The notes below the pieces were generated by a model that worked only from the letters and a program-made list of their open reading frames with translations, ran no database searches and had not been told where the DNA came from. This document shows, piece after piece, positions 1 through 7,360 of a stretch of 64,000 bases of DNA (positions are counted from its first letter, which is position 1; each line of letters starts with the position of its first letter). The translations under genes were made by a program, and so were the position numbers. The DNA is from Peribacillus faecalis (GTDB lineage Bacteria > Bacillota > Bacilli > Bacillales > DSM-1321), in NCBI RefSeq assembly GCF_014712675.1, contig NZ_JACXSI010000017.1, positions 1 through 64,000 of the forward strand, read 5' to 3'.

Positions 1-70
1 CAGATATCAATGGAAATTAAATAAGATGACCCCTGTACAATACAGAGATCATCTTAATCAAGCAGCCTAA
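1..70 (+). mobile_element. IS3-family transposase (OrfB), C-terminal tail only
   Basis: An open frame enters from the left edge (codons begin at base 2) and stops at TAA 68-70. It encodes RYQWKLNKMTPVQYRDHLNQ followed by two alanines. The pattern LNKMTPVQYRxHL is the usual extreme C-terminus of IS3/IS150-type DDE transposases (established family knowledge). Only about 22 residues are visible, so neither the catalytic residues nor the integrity of the element can be judged. The gene reads toward mutM. Confidence 0.75.
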
Positions 71-106
71 GGGCCTTTTTTATAAATGTCCTTTACAAAG
101 GGTACA
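71..106 (+). repeat. Probable right end of the IS3-family element
   Basis: After the transposase stop comes a short GC-rich/T-rich stretch (GGGCCTTTTTT) and then CAAAGGGTACA ending at 106. IS3-family elements end in CA, usually within an imperfect terminal inverted repeat. The left end lies outside the window, so the exact boundary and the target duplication are inferred, not seen. Confidence 0.5.
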
Positions 107-110
107 TTTC

Positions 111-134
111 AAAAAAGGACCGGTAACGGTTTTT
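111..134 (+). repeat. Dispersed GNRA-hairpin motif, solo copy 1
   Basis: AAAAAAGGACCGGTAACGG followed by TTTTT. ACCG and CGGT can pair around a GTAA (GNRA-type) tetraloop, followed by a T-tract. The same core recurs at 6940, 7270, 12452, 39649 and, altered, at 48179. This copy lies 20 bp upstream of the mutM start and 4 bp beyond the presumed IS end, so the IS may have inserted into a longer copy. Confidence 0.75.
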
Positions 135-153
135 ATGATAGGGGGATTTTTCA

Positions 154-984
154 GTGCCTGAGCTTCCAGAGGTTGAAACAATCAGGAAAACGTTAGAGCA
201 TTTGACAATCGGCAAGCAAATAGAGGATGTGACGGTTTACTGGCCGAAAATCATTAAAAAGCCGTTTGAACATGAGCAGTTTATTGATGCTCTCAAAGGG
301 CAAACTATTGAATCCGTCGGCAGAAGAGGAAAGTTTTTAATCTTTTATTTGACAGACTTAGCACTCGTCTCGCATCTCCGCATGGAAGGGAAATACGGTG
401 TTTTCCCTATTGATGAGGAAATAGATAAGCATACACATGTGCTATTCACTTTCACGGATGGAACGCAATTAAGATATAAGGATGTGCGTAAATTCGGTAC
501 GATGCATCTGTTTTTAAAAGGTGAAGAGTTATCTTCTTTGCCGCTATCACAATTGGGACCGGAGCCGCTGTCGGATGAATTCACAACGGAGTATATGATA
601 CAGAAACTGGGAAAAACAAGCCGCAACATTAAAGCGGTCTTGCTAGATCAAACAATTGTAGTCGGCGTCGGCAATATTTATGTGGATGAGTCATTATTCA
701 GGGCGAAAATTCACCCGCAAAGAATGGCTTCATCGCTGACGAACGAGGAAATCGAGCGAATTGTCGCCGAAGTGAAAGCAACCCTTGCTGAAGCGATTGA
801 GCAAGGAGGCAGCACGATTCGAACATATATTAATTCACAAGGGCAGATAGGCATGTTTCAGCAGCAATTGCTCGTTTATGGGCGCAATGGCGAACCATGC
901 AAGGAATGCGGAAATGAAATAGAAAAATTGAAAGTAGCGGGCAGAGGCACTCATATTTGTCCGTCGTGCCAAAAGAATCTATAG
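154..984 (+). CDS. mutM: Formamidopyrimidine-DNA glycosylase (Fpg/MutM)
   Basis: Bifunctional DNA glycosylase/AP lyase that removes 8-oxoguanine and formamidopyrimidines in base excision repair. The 276-residue product has the family's usual length. It begins MPELPEVETIRKTLE: after Met removal Pro1 is the Schiff-base nucleophile and the next Glu is catalytic. RRGKFL near residue 59 carries the conserved lysine. The C-terminus has a four-cysteine zinc finger (CKECGN...CPSCQ). Start is GTG at 154, preceded by a GGGGG ribosome binding site. In B. subtilis mutM follows polA in an operon; here an IS3 tail and a repeat motif lie directly upstream, so transcription may have been rearranged. Confidence 0.97.
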   Translation: MPELPEVETIRKTLEHLTIGKQIEDVTVYWPKIIKKPFEHEQFIDALKGQTIESVGRRGKFLIFYLTDLALVSHLRMEGKYGVFPIDEEIDKHTHVLFTFTDGTQLRYKDVRKFGTMHLFLKGEELSSLPLSQLGPEPLSDEFTTEYMIQKLGKTSRNIKAVLLDQTIVVGVGNIYVDESLFRAKIHPQRMASSLTNEEIERIVAEVKATLAEAIEQGGSTIRTYINSQGQIGMFQQQLLVYGRNGEPCKECGNEIEKLKVAGRGTHICPSCQKNL

Positions 985-1002
985 ACTTGCAACAATGTTT
1001 GG

Positions 1003-1048
1003 GCTCCCCCATATATTATCGTATTGATGGTAAGGGGGGAGCTTTTTT
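1003..1048 (+). terminator. Intrinsic terminator of mutM that contains the ytaF ribosome binding site
   Basis: GCTCCCCC (1003-1010) pairs with GGGGGAGC (1035-1042) across a 24-nt loop, followed by six T. The 3' arm is also the only good Shine-Dalgarno sequence for ytaF (ATG 1053). Confidence 0.75.
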
Positions 1049-1052
1049 AGTT

Positions 1053-1706
1053 ATGACGAACATAATGGCATTGATGCTACTAGCTTTTGCCGTCAGTCTT
1101 GACAGCTTTAGTGTGGGCTTTACGTATGGAATCAGAAAAATGAAAATCCCTTTATTTTCGATATTAATTATCGCCTGTATGTCTGCAATTACGCTTTTGG
1201 CAAGTATGCTCATAGGCGAATTAATAAGTAATCTACTTTCCCCGATGGTTGCAAGCAGAATCGGGGGGATTATCATTGTCGGTCTTGGTTTATGGATTGT
1301 TTGGCAAACGCTGAGATCGCCGGATGATCAGCGAGAGGAGCAACAGACATCAGCGGTCACGGAAGAAAAGGTAATTGCGACAATAGAAATGAAGTATTTT
1401 GGCATTGCAATTAATATTTTGAAGAAACCGATGGAAGCGGATATTGACCGGTCAGGGACTATTAATGGATTAGAGGCCATCTTACTTGGCTTAGCTCTTT
1501 CTTTAGATGCTTTTGGAGCGGGCATTGGTGCAGCGATGCTTGGCTTTTCCCCATTGATCTTGTCTGTGAGTATCGGCATTATGAGTTCTTTATTTCTGCT
1601 TATGGGCATGATTTTCGGAAATAAATTATCTTTTAGTAAAGCGGTAGGCAAGCTAACTTTCTTGCCTGGTGTTTTACTGATTGTCATCGGTATATTAAAA
1701 TGGTAA
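1053..1706 (+). CDS. ytaF: YtaF, MntP-like sporulation membrane protein
   Basis: Polytopic inner-membrane protein of 217 residues, related to the MntP/DUF204 family of putative metal efflux pumps. YtaF homologues are sporulation-associated; the transported substrate is not established. The sequence shows two homologous halves, each with the family signature: AFAVSLDSFSVGFTYG near the N-terminus and GLALSLDAFGAGIGAA in the second half, with acidic residues inside membrane segments. The frame is open upstream to 957, but that would overlap mutM and add a hydrophilic leader. ATG 1053 gives the family length and follows GGGGGGAG. It lies between mutM and coaE as in B. subtilis. Confidence 0.88.
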   Translation: MTNIMALMLLAFAVSLDSFSVGFTYGIRKMKIPLFSILIIACMSAITLLASMLIGELISNLLSPMVASRIGGIIIVGLGLWIVWQTLRSPDDQREEQQTSAVTEEKVIATIEMKYFGIAINILKKPMEADIDRSGTINGLEAILLGLALSLDAFGAGIGAAMLGFSPLILSVSIGIMSSLFLLMGMIFGNKLSFSKAVGKLTFLPGVLLIVIGILKW

Positions 1707-1751
1707 ACATAAAAACGGTCATAGCAATTTTGGAGAAGGAGAATTGTCTAT

Positions 1752-2351
1752 ATGTATAAAATCATCGGATTAACAGGCGGCATCGCAAGCGGAAAAAGTA
1801 CGATCAGCAAAATGATTGAACAGCTTGGCTTTACTGTGCTGGATGCGGATATTGCTTCGAGAAAAGTGATTGAGCCGGGCGAAGAAGCGTATACAAAAGT
1901 GAAGGAAGCATTCGGGGAGCATATTTTCAATGAAGATGGAACATTGAATCGCGCGGAGCTGGGGAATGTAATTTTCAATAATGAAGAAAAGCGTTTATTA
2001 TTAAACAGCATTATGCATCCGGCAGTTCGCAAATGGATGAATGATCGTCAGGAAGAAGCATTCAAACGTGGAGAGAAGGTTGTTTTTCAGGATATTCCGT
2101 TATTGTTCGAAGGAAATATGCAAAAAAGTTTCGATCATACTATTCTTGTGTATGTTGAGGCGGATGTACAGTTGCAGAGACTGATGGAAAGAAATAATTT
2201 CTCAAAGGAAGAGGCATTGGCACGAATTCGCTCACAAATGCCGCTATCAGAAAAACTGGCATTGGCTGATGAAGTCATTAATAACAATGGAACTGAGGAA
2301 GAATCTAAGCAGCAGTTATTGAATATTTTAAAAAAGCTGGAACTTCTATAG
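1752..2351 (+). CDS. coaE: Dephospho-CoA kinase
   Basis: Phosphorylates the 3'-hydroxyl of dephospho-CoA, the last step of coenzyme A synthesis in the cytoplasm. 199 residues, the normal length. The P-loop GLTGGIASGKST is at residues 6-17, and DADIASR and the lid-region arginines follow in the usual places. The ATG is preceded by GGAGAAGGAGAA. It is probably transcribed with ytaF (45 bp gap) and is closed by its own terminator. Confidence 0.97.
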   Translation: MYKIIGLTGGIASGKSTISKMIEQLGFTVLDADIASRKVIEPGEEAYTKVKEAFGEHIFNEDGTLNRAELGNVIFNNEEKRLLLNSIMHPAVRKWMNDRQEEAFKRGEKVVFQDIPLLFEGNMQKSFDHTILVYVEADVQLQRLMERNNFSKEEALARIRSQMPLSEKLALADEVINNNGTEEESKQQLLNILKKLELL

Positions 2352-2360
2352 CTGGATAAA

Positions 2361-2397
2361 AGCGGTATCAGCATACATATTGTTGATGCTGCTTTTT
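2361..2397 (+). terminator. Intrinsic terminator of coaE
   Basis: AGCGGTATCA pairs with TGATGCTGCT (10 bp including two G-T pairs) and is followed by a run of T. Confidence 0.8.
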
Positions 2398-2539
2398 TAT
2401 TTGGGTTCCAATTAATCAAAAATATGTATGAATCGACGTCCAGCACCTAGCACCTAACGCACTTCCGCAACCTTCCTTCGATTAGTTAACATTGAATCAC
2501 ATGCGTTCTTCGTGTTTCCTTTGTCTTTGAAGAAAGGGT

Positions 2540-2603
2540 GGAACAAAGACTAAAACCGCCACATTCCTGTGGCAACGTCTTTGTGACTCTCATCCTGAGA
2601 GCC
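2540..2603 (-). repeat. Two-hairpin structured intergenic repeat (inverted copy of module M1)
   Basis: Read on the minus strand it has a first hairpin CTCTC-AGGAT-GAGAG (2601-2587) and a second stem ACAAAGA/TCTTTGT (2584-2578 with 2549-2543) enclosing an inner GCCACA/TGTGGC hairpin. It belongs to the same family as copies at 12154-12220, 39404-39468 and 39518-39581, which share loop sequences but have different, still complementary, stems. The rest of the 2400-2700 gap shows no gene. A further AGGATG-containing segment at 2618-2645 may be a decayed extension. Confidence 0.65.
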
Positions 2604-2707
2604 TCAGTTCATACGGTGCTAAACAGGATGCTTTCGCCTTTGTTTAAAAGTTATGAATTTTATAACTATTTAGGTTATCGCACATTTTAGTCGCATTTAA
2701 ATCGATA

Positions 2708-2751
2708 TATGTTATACTATTAATATCGAGTTGGATAAAAAGTATAACATT
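2708..2751 (+). promoter_or_regulatory. gapB promoter with CcpN-type operator
   Basis: An extended -10 (TG-T-TATACT, 2710-2718) lies within TATGTTATACT at 2708-2718. That fits the CcpN consensus TRTGHYATAYW at every position (established for B. subtilis gapB/pckA). A second, inverted copy, AGTATAACATT at 2741-2751, differs by one base, giving a perfect 10-bp inverted repeat (2709-2718/2741-2750). Repression of this gluconeogenic gene on glucose is therefore inferred. Confidence 0.7.
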
Positions 2752-2771
2752 TATTCGGGAGGGGCCGAACA

Positions 2772-3803
2772 ATGAAAGCAAAAATTGCGATTAATGGTTT
2801 TGGAAGAATTGGGAGAATGGTATTTCGTAAGTTAATGTCTGAAGATTCAGTTGAATTAGTAGCTGTAAATGCATCATATCCTGCAGAAACTTTAGCACAC
2901 TTAATCAAATACGATACAAATCACGGGAAATTTGATGGGGATATTATTGCAGACGACAATGCATTAATCATAAACGGGAAACGTGTTGCGCTTGTAAACA
3001 ACCGTGATCCAAAAGAACTGCCATGGAAAGAGCTTGGCATTGATATTGTTATTGAAGCGACAGGTAAATTTAACGCTAGAGAAAAAGCAGCATTACATTT
3101 GGAAGCTGGTGCGAAAAAAGTTATTTTATCTGCTCCAGGCAAAAATGAAGATGTAACGATTGTAATGGGTGTTAATGATGAAGTGTTGAACATCGAAGAG
3201 CATGACATTATTTCGAATGCTTCTTGTACAACAAACTGTTTAGCTCCGGTAGCGAAAGTGTTGGATGAGCAATTCGGAATTAAAAATGGCTTAATGACTA
3301 CAATTCATGCTTACACAAACGACCAAAAGAACTTGGACAATCCTCATAAAGATTTAAGACGAGCTCGTGCATGCGCTCAAAGCATCATTCCGACTTCTAC
3401 AGGTGCTGCTAAAGCTTTAACGTTAGTACTTCCTCAATTAAAAGGAAAGCTTCATGGTATGGCATTGCGTGTACCTACTCCTAACGTTTCGTTAGTGGAT
3501 TTAGTCGTGGATGTAGAGCGTCCTGTAACTGCTGAAGAAATTAATCAGGCATTTGTTACAGCATCTGAAGGTTCATTGGAAAATATTTTGGCTTATACAG
3601 AAGAGCCATTAGTATCAATCGATTTTAATACAAATCCAAATTCAGCTATTATTGATGGCTTATCAACAATGGTTATTGGAGACAATAAAGTGAAAGTACT
3701 TGCTTGGTATGACAACGAGTGGGGTTACTCTTGCCGCGTTGTTGACTTAACAAAATTAGTGGCTGAAAAGCTCCTTCAAAATGAGCAAGTAGCAACACGA
3801 TAA
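2772..3803 (+). CDS. gapB: Gluconeogenic glyceraldehyde-3-phosphate dehydrogenase
   Basis: Catalyses the NADP-preferring reductive (gluconeogenic) glyceraldehyde-3-phosphate dehydrogenase reaction. 343 residues. The N-terminal Rossmann motif INGFGRIGR, the catalytic cysteine in SNASCTTNCLAP, and NASYPAETLAHLIKYD are as in the GapB rather than the glycolytic GapA subgroup. The ATG follows a strong GGGAGGGG site. It is monocistronic, between a CcpN-type promoter and a terminator. In B. subtilis speD follows gapB; here nrdR comes directly after it. Confidence 0.95.
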   Translation: MKAKIAINGFGRIGRMVFRKLMSEDSVELVAVNASYPAETLAHLIKYDTNHGKFDGDIIADDNALIINGKRVALVNNRDPKELPWKELGIDIVIEATGKFNAREKAALHLEAGAKKVILSAPGKNEDVTIVMGVNDEVLNIEEHDIISNASCTTNCLAPVAKVLDEQFGIKNGLMTTIHAYTNDQKNLDNPHKDLRRARACAQSIIPTSTGAAKALTLVLPQLKGKLHGMALRVPTPNVSLVDLVVDVERPVTAEEINQAFVTASEGSLENILAYTEEPLVSIDFNTNPNSAIIDGLSTMVIGDNKVKVLAWYDNEWGYSCRVVDLTKLVAEKLLQNEQVATR

Positions 3804-3821
3804 GAAAATAGATTATCGATC

Positions 3822-3854
3822 AGGCTAAAGACTATTGCGTCTTTAGCCTTTTTG
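3822..3854 (+). terminator. Intrinsic terminator of gapB
   Basis: AGGCTAAAGAC pairs perfectly with GTCTTTAGCCT, followed by TTTTG. Confidence 0.88.
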
Positions 3855-3971
3855 TTATGACTTTGAATCTATTTTACAGAGGTCCGTTTAAACGTTAGAA
3901 TAAAGGTAGCGAATGTATATTACATTTGTTTTTGGCTATTGTGGAAAGATATTGTTTTTAATAAGATAAAT

Positions 3972-3987
3972 ATACAAAATCTTGTAT
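3972..3987. promoter_or_regulatory. Palindrome upstream of nrdR, possible operator
   Basis: ATACAA-AATC-TTGTAT is a perfect 6-4-6 inverted repeat 45 bp before nrdR. It resembles the NrdR-box pattern (ACAnnATATnTTGT) in symmetry and half-sites but not closely in its centre. The role is inferred from position only. Confidence 0.35.
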
Positions 3988-4031
3988 TTGTTTATGATAA
4001 CGTTTGAAAAAGATAACGGAGTTGATAATAT

Positions 4032-4490
4032 ATGAAATGCCCTAGTTGTCAACATAATGGAACTAGAGTTTTGGATTCGCGTCCGGTTGATGAAGGGCGC
4101 GCCACACGAAGAAGAAGAGAATGTGAGAAGTGCGGATATCGTTTTACGACATTCGAAAAAGTTGAAGAAACTCCATTAATCATTGTGAAAAAAGGCGGCA
4201 CACGCGAAGCTTTCTCAGGTGATAAAATTTTGCGCGGATTAATTAAGGCGTGCGAGAAGCGCCCGGTACCGCTAAAGGATTTAGAGGAACTGACGATGGA
4301 AGTCGAGAGAGAATTGCGTAGTAGCGGATCGTCTGAAGTGCAAAGTGAAATCGTCGGCGAAATGGTTATGAACCGTTTGGCAAAGTTGGATGAAGTATCA
4401 TATGTACGCTTTGCTTCCGTTTACCGACAATTTAAAGATATTAATGTTTTTATCGATGAATTGAAGGATTTAATCAATAAAGAAAGATAA
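4032..4490 (+). CDS. nrdR: Transcriptional repressor NrdR
   Basis: Zinc-ribbon/ATP-cone repressor of ribonucleotide reductase genes, sensing dATP/ATP. 152 residues. The zinc ribbon has paired cysteines CPSC (residues 3-6) and [12 protein letters not shown] (31-42). The ATP-cone starts near residue 49 ([12 protein letters not shown]). It starts the set nrdR-dnaB-dnaI; the gap to dnaB is 29 bp, so they are probably one operon, as in B. subtilis. Confidence 0.96.
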   Translation: MKCPSCQHNGTRVLDSRPVDEGRATRRRRECEKCGYRFTTFEKVEETPLIIVKKGGTREAFSGDKILRGLIKACEKRPVPLKDLEELTMEVERELRSSGSSEVQSEIVGEMVMNRLAKLDEVSYVRFASVYRQFKDINVFIDELKDLINKER

Positions 4491-4519
4491 GAGCGAGCGA
4501 AAGAAAGGTTTGAATAGTA

Positions 4520-5947
4520 ATGATCAATCATTGGCAACAACTGCTTCCGGTCGATGCCTATCGGGTGGCGACAAAAGGCATGCTAAGCGAATATGACCGG
4601 AAAATCATTGCGATGCTTTATCAGCCTTTAATCGGACCGATCAGCATTAGCTTATACATGACATTGTGGAGTGAGCTCGAAAGCAATCGGGTATGTTCGC
4701 AAGAAAGTAACCATTACGGGCTAATGAACATATTGGGATTGCCTTTAAATGAAATTTACGAAGCAAGAAAAAAGCTTGAAGGAATAGGGCTGTTAAGGGT
4801 ATACAAAAAGAAAGTCGATGGAGAATCGGCTTCTTTCCTATATGAATTGATGGCTCCGCTTAATCCGGAGCAGTTTTTTACGGACGGCATGCTCAATATA
4901 TATTTGTATAAAAAGGTTGGAAAAGCTCATTTCGCTAAGCTGAAACGTTTTTTCTCCGATGAAAATATAAAAAGTGACGGTTATGAAGAATGCACAAAAT
5001 CGTTTACCGACGTTTTCACATCAGAACATATGGATTCGTTGTATATTTCAGATGAAGCGAAAGCGGACTTGGAAGCGGGCGAAGGGCAAGTTTTTGTCAG
5101 CAGTCAAGAGGCTCAAGAGCTTGAGGGCTTTATGGAGCATTTTGATTTTGGTCTGTTTTTTGCAGGAATTAAATCCGCGTTCCTTCCCGAAGAAGCTTTC
5201 ACAAAAGAAGTACAGACAGCAATTGCCAAGTTGGCATTTATATACGGAATTAATCCGATTGCGATGCAGTCTGTCGTCATGAGCGCTGTGAACAACAATA
5301 ATGAAATCGATATTGAAGAATTGCGGAAATCAGCTAGGAACTGGTACCAAATTGAATATAACAGCGAATACCCTTCATTAAGCGACCAAGTGCAGCCGGC
5401 TAAATATAGAACGGAAGCATCGGACAAGCCGCTTACGAAAGAAGAAGAGCGAATTCAACATCTTGAGCAAGTTTCGCCAAGGGAACTGCTTATACAACAT
5501 AGCGGCGGCGGTGAGCCTTCGAGAGCGGATCTGCAAATCATTGAAGAAGTGATGCTAAAGCAAAAGCTTACGCCGGGAGTCATGAATGTATTGTTGGAGT
5601 ATGTCATGATCATGACGGATATGAAGCTGTCTAAGTCTTATATTGAAAAGATTGCCGGACATTGGGCAAGAAAGAACGTCAAGACCGTAAAAGAAGCTAT
5701 GGAATTAGCTAAAAAAGAATATAAGCAAGCGCAAAATAGAACAACTAAAAGCAATGTGAAGAATACCGGCGGCAATACTAACAAGAAGATTGTCCGTACG
5801 GAAATTGTGCCTGAGTGGCTGAAGAATAATGAATCAAAGGCGCAGAAAGCAGATTCCGGACAAAATACGAAGGAAGACAAAGAGTTTCTGGAAAGAAAAC
5901 AAAAGCTGCAAGAGAAACTGAAAGAGAAATATAAAAAGAAAGGGTGA
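4520..5947 (+). CDS. dnaB: Replication initiation and membrane attachment protein DnaB
   Basis: Firmicutes-specific helicase co-loader, not the replicative helicase. With DnaD and DnaI it loads the DnaC helicase at oriC and at restarted forks. 475 residues, near the B. subtilis length. The N-terminal winged-helix region contains IIAMLYQPLIGPISISLYMT, and the C-terminal DnaB/DnaD-type module contains LTPGVMNVLLEYVM and YIEKIAGHWARKNVKT. The tail is strongly charged (KLQEKLKEKYKKKG). The start is ATG at 4520 and the gene abuts dnaI. Confidence 0.95.
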   Translation: MINHWQQLLPVDAYRVATKGMLSEYDRKIIAMLYQPLIGPISISLYMTLWSELESNRVCSQESNHYGLMNILGLPLNEIYEARKKLEGIGLLRVYKKKVDGESASFLYELMAPLNPEQFFTDGMLNIYLYKKVGKAHFAKLKRFFSDENIKSDGYEECTKSFTDVFTSEHMDSLYISDEAKADLEAGEGQVFVSSQEAQELEGFMEHFDFGLFFAGIKSAFLPEEAFTKEVQTAIAKLAFIYGINPIAMQSVVMSAVNNNNEIDIEELRKSARNWYQIEYNSEYPSLSDQVQPAKYRTEASDKPLTKEEERIQHLEQVSPRELLIQHSGGGEPSRADLQIIEEVMLKQKLTPGVMNVLLEYVMIMTDMKLSKSYIEKIAGHWARKNVKTVKEAMELAKKEYKQAQNRTTKSNVKNTGGNTNKKIVRTEIVPEWLKNNESKAQKADSGQNTKEDKEFLERKQKLQEKLKEKYKKKG

Positions 5948-5952
5948 ACTAT

Positions 5953-6882
5953 ATGAAGAAAATCAGTCAGGCCTTAACAGGTCTCACCCGTTCGAAAGAT
6001 TTTTCGTCCCGATATGAGGCGTTGAAGAAGGAGACTTTAAGTCATCCGGATATACAATCGTTTTTGAAAAGCCATAGTTCTTCAATAGATGAAGAAATGA
6101 TCGAAAAAAGCTTGATGAAGTTTTATGATTATACGACTCAGCAAAAGAGTTGCTCAAATTGCCCTTCATTGGATGAATGCAAAAACACAGTGAAAGGGTA
6201 TATTCCTCATATGAGATTACAGGGCAGGTCGATTGATTTATTTTATGAACCTTGTGAAACGAGACGGAGAGTCGATCAACAGCGACAACGGGAGAAGCTG
6301 ATTCAAAGTTTGTATATACCGAAAGATATTTTGCGGGCAACTTTATCTGAAATTGATATTAATAGCGAGCAAAAGGAAAATGCGGTATTGGCTGCCGATC
6401 GATTCATCGATGATTATATAACGGGCAAAAAACCGAAGTCACTTTATTTATATGGATCGTTCGGTGTCGGTAAAACGTATTTACTTGGGGCAATCGCAAA
6501 TGATCTTGCGGATAAAGGCATTTCCAGCTTGCTTGTGTATGTGCCAGATTTTCTACGTGAAATCAAATCTGCAATCGGCGATAACACATTGAATGAGAAG
6601 CTCGACTATGTCAAAAAAGCGCCGATTTTGATGCTTGATGATATCGGAGCGGAAACGATGACGAGCTGGGCGCGCGATGAAATACTTGGTCCGATTTTGC
6701 AGCATAGAATGGCTGATGAGCTGCCGACATTCTTCTCTTCTAACTTCGATTTTAACCAACTGTACAATCATTTGACTTTCTCACAAAAAGGAGAAAAAGA
6801 AGAAGTGAAAGCTGCGCGCATTATGGAACGGATTAAAACGTTGGCTGAACCGTATTTTCTTGATGGGGAAAACCGTCGTTAA
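5953..6882 (+). CDS. dnaI: Primosomal protein DnaI, helicase-loading AAA+ ATPase
   Basis: Helicase loader that holds the replicative helicase and delivers it to DNA. 309 residues from ATG 5953, placed 8 bp after AAAGAAAGGG. A GTG at 5944 overlapping the dnaB stop is possible but badly spaced. The N-terminal helicase-binding domain has a zinc-type cysteine set (SCSNCPSLDEC around residue 60). The AAA+ domain has Walker A LYGSFGVGKTY, Walker B ILMLDDIGAE and the family ending EEVKAARIMERIK...LDGENRR. Confidence 0.96.
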   Translation: MKKISQALTGLTRSKDFSSRYEALKKETLSHPDIQSFLKSHSSSIDEEMIEKSLMKFYDYTTQQKSCSNCPSLDECKNTVKGYIPHMRLQGRSIDLFYEPCETRRRVDQQRQREKLIQSLYIPKDILRATLSEIDINSEQKENAVLAADRFIDDYITGKKPKSLYLYGSFGVGKTYLLGAIANDLADKGISSLLVYVPDFLREIKSAIGDNTLNEKLDYVKKAPILMLDDIGAETMTSWARDEILGPILQHRMADELPTFFSSNFDFNQLYNHLTFSQKGEKEEVKAARIMERIKTLAEPYFLDGENRR

Positions 6883-6883
6883 T

Positions 6884-6916
6884 AAAAAGATGATCTCTTA
6901 TGAGGTCATCTTTTTT
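6884..6916 (+). terminator. Intrinsic terminator of nrdR-dnaB-dnaI
   Basis: AAAAGATGATCTC pairs with GAGGTCATCTTTT (one G-T), followed by a T-tract. Confidence 0.85.
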
Positions 6917-6939
6917 ATTGAAATTATTGAGTAGTACTT

Positions 6940-6963
6940 AAAAAGGACCGGTAACGGTTTTTT
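6940..6963 (+). repeat. Dispersed GNRA-hairpin motif, copy 2
   Basis: AAAAAGGACCGGTAACGG plus TTTTTT, identical in the core to copy 1. It stands alone just after the dnaI terminator and about 40 bp before the large composite repeat, which itself ends in another copy at 7270-7292. Confidence 0.8.
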
Positions 6964-7003
6964 CTAGCTTCTTAGAAAGGATAAAATTTTCGAACGCAGA
7001 TTG

Positions 7004-7292
7004 CTGTCTAACCTTATACCTGCCATGCTCGGTCCTAAGCCACCCCGCCCAAGAAACCAAGACCGGGTTTCTTGGGCGGTTCGTCTTAGTCCTTGTCTAG
7101 CTGCAGCGGCCAGCCCCTCGAGGTCATAAGCCAAATCACTCCGGAAATTTTACAATTTCCTGCGTGATTCGTCTTATGCTAGTCGGGGCTGAACGGGCCG
7201 CTTCCGCATTTCGGTTCCCGCATGGCTCCTTTTCCATTGAAGACAAATCAAGGAGTTAAATCAAAAATGAAAAAGGACCGGTAACGGTTTTT
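7004..7292 (+). repeat. Composite structured intergenic repeat A
   Basis: Nearly the whole dnaI-ytxC gap is one repeat shared with 12127-12474 and partly with 39378-39671. In order: a CTGTCTAACCTTATACCTGCC head; a hairpin of GCCCAAGAAACC with GGTTTCTTGGGC (7045-7077); a long cruciform block (about 7093-7210) in which CATAAG/CTTATG, AATCAC/GTGATT and GGAAATT/AATTTCC nest around a TTAC loop; then CCCGCATGGCTCCTTTTCCATTG, which can pair with ATGAAAAAGGA at the 3' end; and the GNRA-hairpin motif (7270-7292). The first two-hairpin module seen in the other copies is missing here. No protein-coding potential is evident. Confidence 0.8.
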
Positions 7293-7360
7293 CTTTACAC
7301 TTCTAAACAAGCTTCGAAACCCATATACATGTATAGAAGGTTCGTTTAGGGGGGGTTGAA

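Noticed and set aside
957-1052. N-terminal extension of ytaF overlapping mutM
   Set aside because: Hydrophilic, unlike the family, reads through the mutM terminator hairpin, and lacks a ribosome binding site.
3993-4008. cre-like site ATGATAACGTTTGAAA upstream of nrdR
   Set aside because: Two mismatches at important CcpA positions and no metabolic reason for CcpA control of nrdR.
7004-7292. Short open frames within composite repeats A, B and C
   Set aside because: Arginine/cysteine-rich shadows created by hairpin sequence, not conserved in frame between copies, without ribosome binding sites.
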